Assembly: GCF_017832975.1 (NCBI RefSeq)
Contig: NZ_JAFIBI010000001.1
Location: 1,426,001-1,490,000, forward strand
Reading direction: 5' to 3'
Source of the DNA: Arthrobacter sp. PvP023
GTDB taxonomy: Bacteria; Actinomycetota; Actinomycetes; Actinomycetales; Micrococcaceae
Length of the DNA stretch: 64,000 nucleotides
Part shown: piece by piece, positions 60,503 to 64,000 of the stretch
Layout: each line of letters begins with the position of its first letter
Numbering within the stretch: position 1 is the first letter of the stretch
Translations under genes and position numbers: made by a program
Notes under the pieces: generated by a model
What the model was told of the DNA's origin: nothing
The model's input: only the letters and a program-made list of their open reading frames with translations
The model's database searches: none

Positions 60503-61720
60503 TTAGCTGGTGTTCGCGAGTCGGATGGCCTCAGCGAACGCGGGCAGGCTGCGTTCCACCATCTCCTCGTTGGCGGTCAGTGACATCCGGAAGAACCCGG
60601 GTGTTTCGAACAAAACGCCCGGCAACACGAACACGTCATGGTTAGCCAAGGACTCTGCGAATGCTTCGTCGTCGGCCACAGGGGAGCGGACAAAGAGGTA
60701 GAACGAGCCTTCCGGCCGGTGCAGCTGGTAGCCCATCCGGGTCAGCTCCTCGAAGAAACGGTCCCTCTTGCGCTGCAGCTGCGCCACGTCGATGGTGAAC
60801 GTCTCCAGCGCGGGCAGCGCGTACTGGAGCAGGGCGTTGGGGTAGATCCAGCCCATGGCAACCTGCAGCGCACCCAGGATTTCCCGCAGGACGTCCCGGT
60901 CCGGCATGGTTGGCGGCAAGGCAAGGTACCCTACCCGCTGCCCGGGCGCGAGGTGCGTCTTCCCGTAGGAGTATGCCAGCAGGGTGTACGGATAGTACTC
61001 GGCCGGGCTGTGGAAGCGGGCACCGTCATACACAATCCGGTTATATGCCTCATCGGACAGGAGGTAGATCCGGCGTCCGTTCCGTTCCGAGGCGAGCTCC
61101 AGCATGGCGGCCAGCTTCACCAGCAACGTCTCCGGGTAGATGCGTCCCGTGGGGTTGTTGGGGCTGTTGACGATCACCACCCTGGTCCGGGGAGTCACGG
61201 CGGAGGCAATGGCCATCAGGTCAAGGTCGAACGTTTCGGGGTTGATGCGCACCTTGACCGGAACCAGCCCGGCTTCAACGACGATCGGTTCATAAAGGAA
61301 CCATGGTGGCAGGCTGTAAATTACCTCGTCGCCCGGATCGGCCACGGCCTTTAGCGCCATGGCGATGGCTGTGAAGCCGCCCGTTGTTAAATGGATGTCG
61401 TCCGGCTCGAATGGCATCTCCAGCAGACGCTGCAATGATCCCGCCGCGGCATTCTGGGCCTCGACGCCGTTGGTCTTGTATGCGAACCAGCCTTCGTTCC
61501 GGGGTTCGAGCTGGTCCCGCAACGCCGCAACATATGCCTCCTGCGGCATTTGATGGGGGTTCCCGAGCGTGAAGTCGCAGATGCCCGGCTTGTCCTGGCG
61601 GCCGGCATGCGTGCGCAGGAATCCCTGGACCCTGAGGAGCGACGGAATGGAGGCGACAGCCCGTGCCCTGGCCGGGAAATCCACCCGCCCGGAGAGCTTG
61701 GAATCGTGGATACCGGCCAT
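60503..61720 (-). CDS. Class I/II PLP-dependent aminotransferase
   Basis: 405 residues. Motifs of fold-type I aminotransferases: TTGGFTAIAMALKAVADPGD (about 115-135), VNSPNNPTGRIYP (about 190-202, with the Asn that contacts PLP), LLSDEAYNRIVYD (Asp and Tyr, about 226-238) and AYSYGKTHLAPGQRVGY, where the Lys (about 259) should form the Schiff base. The FRMSLTANEE segment near 385 includes the carboxylate-binding Arg. The substrate is uncertain. Confidence 0.92.
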   Translation of the reverse strand: MAGIHDSKLSGRVDFPARARAVASIPSLLRVQGFLRTHAGRQDKPGICDFTLGNPHQMPQEAYVAALRDQLEPRNEGWFAYKTNGVEAQNAAAGSLQRLLEMPFEPDDIHLTTGGFTAIAMALKAVADPGDEVIYSLPPWFLYEPIVVEAGLVPVKVRINPETFDLDLMAIASAVTPRTRVVIVNSPNNPTGRIYPETLLVKLAAMLELASERNGRRIYLLSDEAYNRIVYDGARFHSPAEYYPYTLLAYSYGKTHLAPGQRVGYLALPPTMPDRDVLREILGALQVAMGWIYPNALLQYALPALETFTIDVAQLQRKRDRFFEELTRMGYQLHRPEGSFYLFVRSPVADDEAFAESLANHDVFVLPGVLFETPGFFRMSLTANEEMVERSLPAFAEAIRLANTS

Positions 61721-62069
61721 CAGAGCAACCCCCTGTTTTTAGCAGCATGGAAGCCAGCTCGCTGCTGAGCCAGTGGGAGGCTGTGGTGCGAATTATTCTG
61801 GCCCTGACCGGCAGAAATGTAAATGGAAGGTGTCTTTCCTGCTGACAGCGGTATCAGTGCCCGGCGTCAACGCTCGCGTTGGCGGGTTCTCACCGACAGT
61901 TGCATCACCCCTTATGGTTGGATATGGAGGCTAGTGCTACTTGCACGTCCCGCAGGTTGAACGGGAACTGGGCCTGATCAACCGCACACCGCACACCGCA
62001 CCAACGCGGCCTGACCGGGCCATGCGCACCCCTGGTCCGAACCGGGCCAGCCAGACCCAGGAGTATCGT

Positions 62070-62807
62070 TTGCTTCACATGAATCTTCTCGCGGCCGTGA
62101 CCGCACTGCCGCTTCTGCTGGGCTTTTCCAGCCCAGCAGCCGCAGCGCCGGAAGCGTCAGTCCAGGAGGCGAAGATGCAGCCCGCGGAAGCCCTCCCGCC
62201 AACCGCAAGCTCCTCGGTCAAGGTGGTGGACACCACCGCAGCGATCACTGACCCTGCCTGGTTCAAAAAAGCGTACGACGACGGGATCCGCCTGTACGTC
62301 ATGCACTCCACCGCCTGGGGTACCTGCGAGCCCTGGTACCGCACCCAGCCCCAGCTCAAGATGGCGCTGGACGCCGGCCTGAAGATTGCCGTGTACACGC
62401 GCGACGCCAGCTGCTGGCAGGGCGGCATCAGCGCGGCAGGCCCGTATGCAGCGCAGCTTCAGTTCTTCGCCCTGGACGTGGAACCGGGCAGCCCCCCGGT
62501 GACCCGCGACATGGTGGACGGAGTTCGCAGCATGGGTGTGCGGCCCGTGATCTACAGCGGCAGCGGCATGTGGCCAGCACTTATGGGCGACAGCGCGGAG
62601 TTTACGGACGTTCCGCTCTGGGATACCAACACCAGCAACCTCAACTACTCCACCTGGACGGCCGACTACCTCGCTCCCGCTCCGGTTCAGTACGGCGGCT
62701 GGAACACGGACGCCACCATGCGGGTCGGCATCCAGCAGAAGTTTGAGCACAGCCTCAACGGCGTCCCGGTGGACCTGAACTCCTTCGACGCCGCGTTCCT
62801 GAAGTAG
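62070..62807 (+). CDS. Secreted GH25-like TIM-barrel protein
   Basis: 245 residues from TTG 62070, which has AGGAG at 6 bp; ATG 62079 is the alternative. Signal peptide MNLLAAVTALPLLLGF...AAAAPEA. The mature domain opens VKVVDTTAAITDPAWFKKAY, then FFALDVEPGSPPVTRDMVDG (Asp-Glu pair as in GH25 lysozymes), VRPVIYSGSGMWPAL and PLWDTNTSN. A terminal segment with PVDLNSFDAAFL matches the GH25-type end. Likely a secreted muramidase-like or related glycoside hydrolase; the substrate is not certain. Confidence 0.78.
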   Translation: MLHMNLLAAVTALPLLLGFSSPAAAAPEASVQEAKMQPAEALPPTASSSVKVVDTTAAITDPAWFKKAYDDGIRLYVMHSTAWGTCEPWYRTQPQLKMALDAGLKIAVYTRDASCWQGGISAAGPYAAQLQFFALDVEPGSPPVTRDMVDGVRSMGVRPVIYSGSGMWPALMGDSAEFTDVPLWDTNTSNLNYSTWTADYLAPAPVQYGGWNTDATMRVGIQQKFEHSLNGVPVDLNSFDAAFLK

Positions 62808-62858
62808 GGCGGCGCAGCGCCATGCGGCAGTGGCCGGCGGCCCGTTAGCGGCGGCCCG

Positions 62859-63779
62859 TTAGCGGCGGCCGGCCACCCGCCGTCGTGCGGCAAACGCAAA
62901 CAGAGCAGTGGTTGCCACGGTGGCCAGATACCCGGCCACCACAATCAGTGAGATTCCGCCCCAAAAGTAGCTCGTGGTGCTGCCGCCCTGACCGGGGACG
63001 TAACGGGTAAGCAGGAACGCGGCCGCCGCGGCAAACGCCAGGCAGAGCAGGCCGGGCAGCCGGATCCACCAGCGTGAGGACGCCCAGTGCCCGCCGAAGC
63101 CGTCCCACACGTTCCAGGTGTTGCCGGTGCGGATGATCAGCCAGCCGGCCGGGATGGCGAACGCACCCACCAGGAGGAAAGCCGCGATGACGTCGGCCGG
63201 GCGGTGCCACTGGTTCACCACCGTCGAAATCCCGGACACTATGGCGAAGCTGCCGCCGGCGAACCCTGCGAACGGCCGCCAGCGCGGTGACGCCATGAGG
63301 AACACCGCTGCAGCAGCCGAGGCTGCCAGCGTGGTGTGGCCGGACGGCAGCGAATTCAGCTCCAGGGTTTCCACGCCGCGGAACGGCCGCTCCGGCAGCA
63401 GCTCCTTCAGGACCTGCGTGGCGATGTTCGCGCCGATGCATGCGGACACGGCGATGCCCGCGGCGCGCCAGCGTTTCCGGATCACCGTGACAAACAGGAC
63501 CACGACGGCGCCCACCACCAGGGAGATGGTGGGCAGCCAGTCCAGGAACCTGGTGGCGGCCTTCCCGGCCGGACCGTGGATGGCCACGGCCTCTACGAGG
63601 GCGGATTCGTCAATGTACTGTCCCGTGGTGGTCCGCACGAAGAAGTAGTACGTGGCAATCAAACCGGCCACACAGGCCAGCGTCGCGAGAACGCACAACG
63701 CAGCCAGTGCCACTGCGCCACGCACCTGCCCGGCGGGCCGCCGTCGTCGGGAATCTTTAAGGTGAGAACTCATCACCAT
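62859..63779 (-). CDS. PAP2-family phosphatase, membrane
   Basis: 306 residues from ATG 63779 (63773 also possible). Six or more TM helices. Catalytic motifs: KELLPERPFR (KxxxxxxRP), SLPSGHTTLA (PSGH) and STVVNQWHRPADVIAAFLLVG (the SRxxxxxHxxxD region with a Thr/Ser variation). Family enzymes dephosphorylate lipid phosphates such as undecaprenyl pyrophosphate or phosphatidate at the outer membrane face. The 3' end, GGCCGCCGCTAA, is tandemly duplicated just downstream (62829-62855). Confidence 0.88.
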   Translation of the reverse strand: MVMSSHLKDSRRRRPAGQVRGAVALAALCVLATLACVAGLIATYYFFVRTTTGQYIDESALVEAVAIHGPAGKAATRFLDWLPTISLVVGAVVVLFVTVIRKRWRAAGIAVSACIGANIATQVLKELLPERPFRGVETLELNSLPSGHTTLAASAAAAVFLMASPRWRPFAGFAGGSFAIVSGISTVVNQWHRPADVIAAFLLVGAFAIPAGWLIIRTGNTWNVWDGFGGHWASSRWWIRLPGLLCLAFAAAAAFLLTRYVPGQGGSTTSYFWGGISLIVVAGYLATVATTALFAFAARRRVAGRR

Positions 63780-64000
63780 CAGCGTCCCACAGAATGCTGG
63801 GAGCCGTCTGCGGGCGCCGGCCGTGCGGTAGGGGCGGAGCACCGGCTTTTCGGCACCGTACCGGCGGGCGCCACTGGCGGCAATCCTGCGCAAAACAGGT
63901 AGCAAATACTCGTGCCCGCCGGCGGCCGTTCTTCTTACGCTTAGCACAGCGGCCGTCAGCCGACCAGCACTAAGCCGGCGACCGTGGCGGATGCCAATGT

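Overview
The window is high-GC actinobacterial DNA. The gene content (branched-chain keto-acid dehydrogenase operon with an Lrp regulator, glmS, LGFP-repeat exported hydrolases, GAF-ANTAR regulators, many Tat/Sec surface proteins) fits a soil Micrococcaceae such as Arthrobacter or Pseudarthrobacter. That assignment is inference from family content; no rRNA or tRNA gene was seen.

Layout. 1-5.7 kb (minus strand): exopolysaccharide genes, namely a Wzz/BY-kinase, a DxD-type glycosyltransferase-like protein, two GT4 glycosyltransferases and a GT2 enzyme that runs off the left edge. 6.1-10.5 kb: Lrp-type regulator divergent from the E1alpha-E1beta-E2 operon. 10.5-23.4 kb: an accessory block with an IS30 element, two interrupted acyltransferase-3 genes, an O-antigen-ligase-like membrane protein, an HNH-like protein, a graveyard of decayed genes (TetR, TMEM175-type, a copied MBL hydrolase, a copied E2 3' end), a prophage scrap and an IS481 element. 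23.7-33.5 kb: an operon of a 2953-residue Ig-like-repeat protein with an embedded cutinase-like domain and two single-domain Ig-like satellites. 34-43.3 kb: glmS, a 38-residue Cys-rich microprotein, an MBL hydrolase, and three exported hydrolases, two of them ending in LGFP wall-associating repeats. 44.8-45.7 kb: four very small membrane proteins. 45.7-47.7 kb: two AYW-type (SipW-substrate-like) exported proteins. 47.8-54 kb: MarR and TetR regulators, a zinc-ribbon protein, and three GAF-ANTAR regulators around a MinD/ParA-like ATPase. 54-64 kb: MFS transporter, zinc metallopeptidase, flavin monooxygenase with divergent TetR, CMD-family protein, aminotransferase, GH25-like secreted protein and PAP2 phosphatase.

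How it fits together. The left third is cell-surface polysaccharide assembly interrupted by a core catabolic operon. A diverged 324-bp copy of the E2 3' end lies on the far side of an ~8-kb block, suggesting past insertion or rearrangement at the end of that gene. Most disabled genes lie between 13 and 23.4 kb, while the flanking housekeeping genes are intact. The centre is a dense set of exported, repeat-containing surface proteins. A family of 32-bp-period repeats sits at two convergent gene ends around the monooxygenase/TetR pair.
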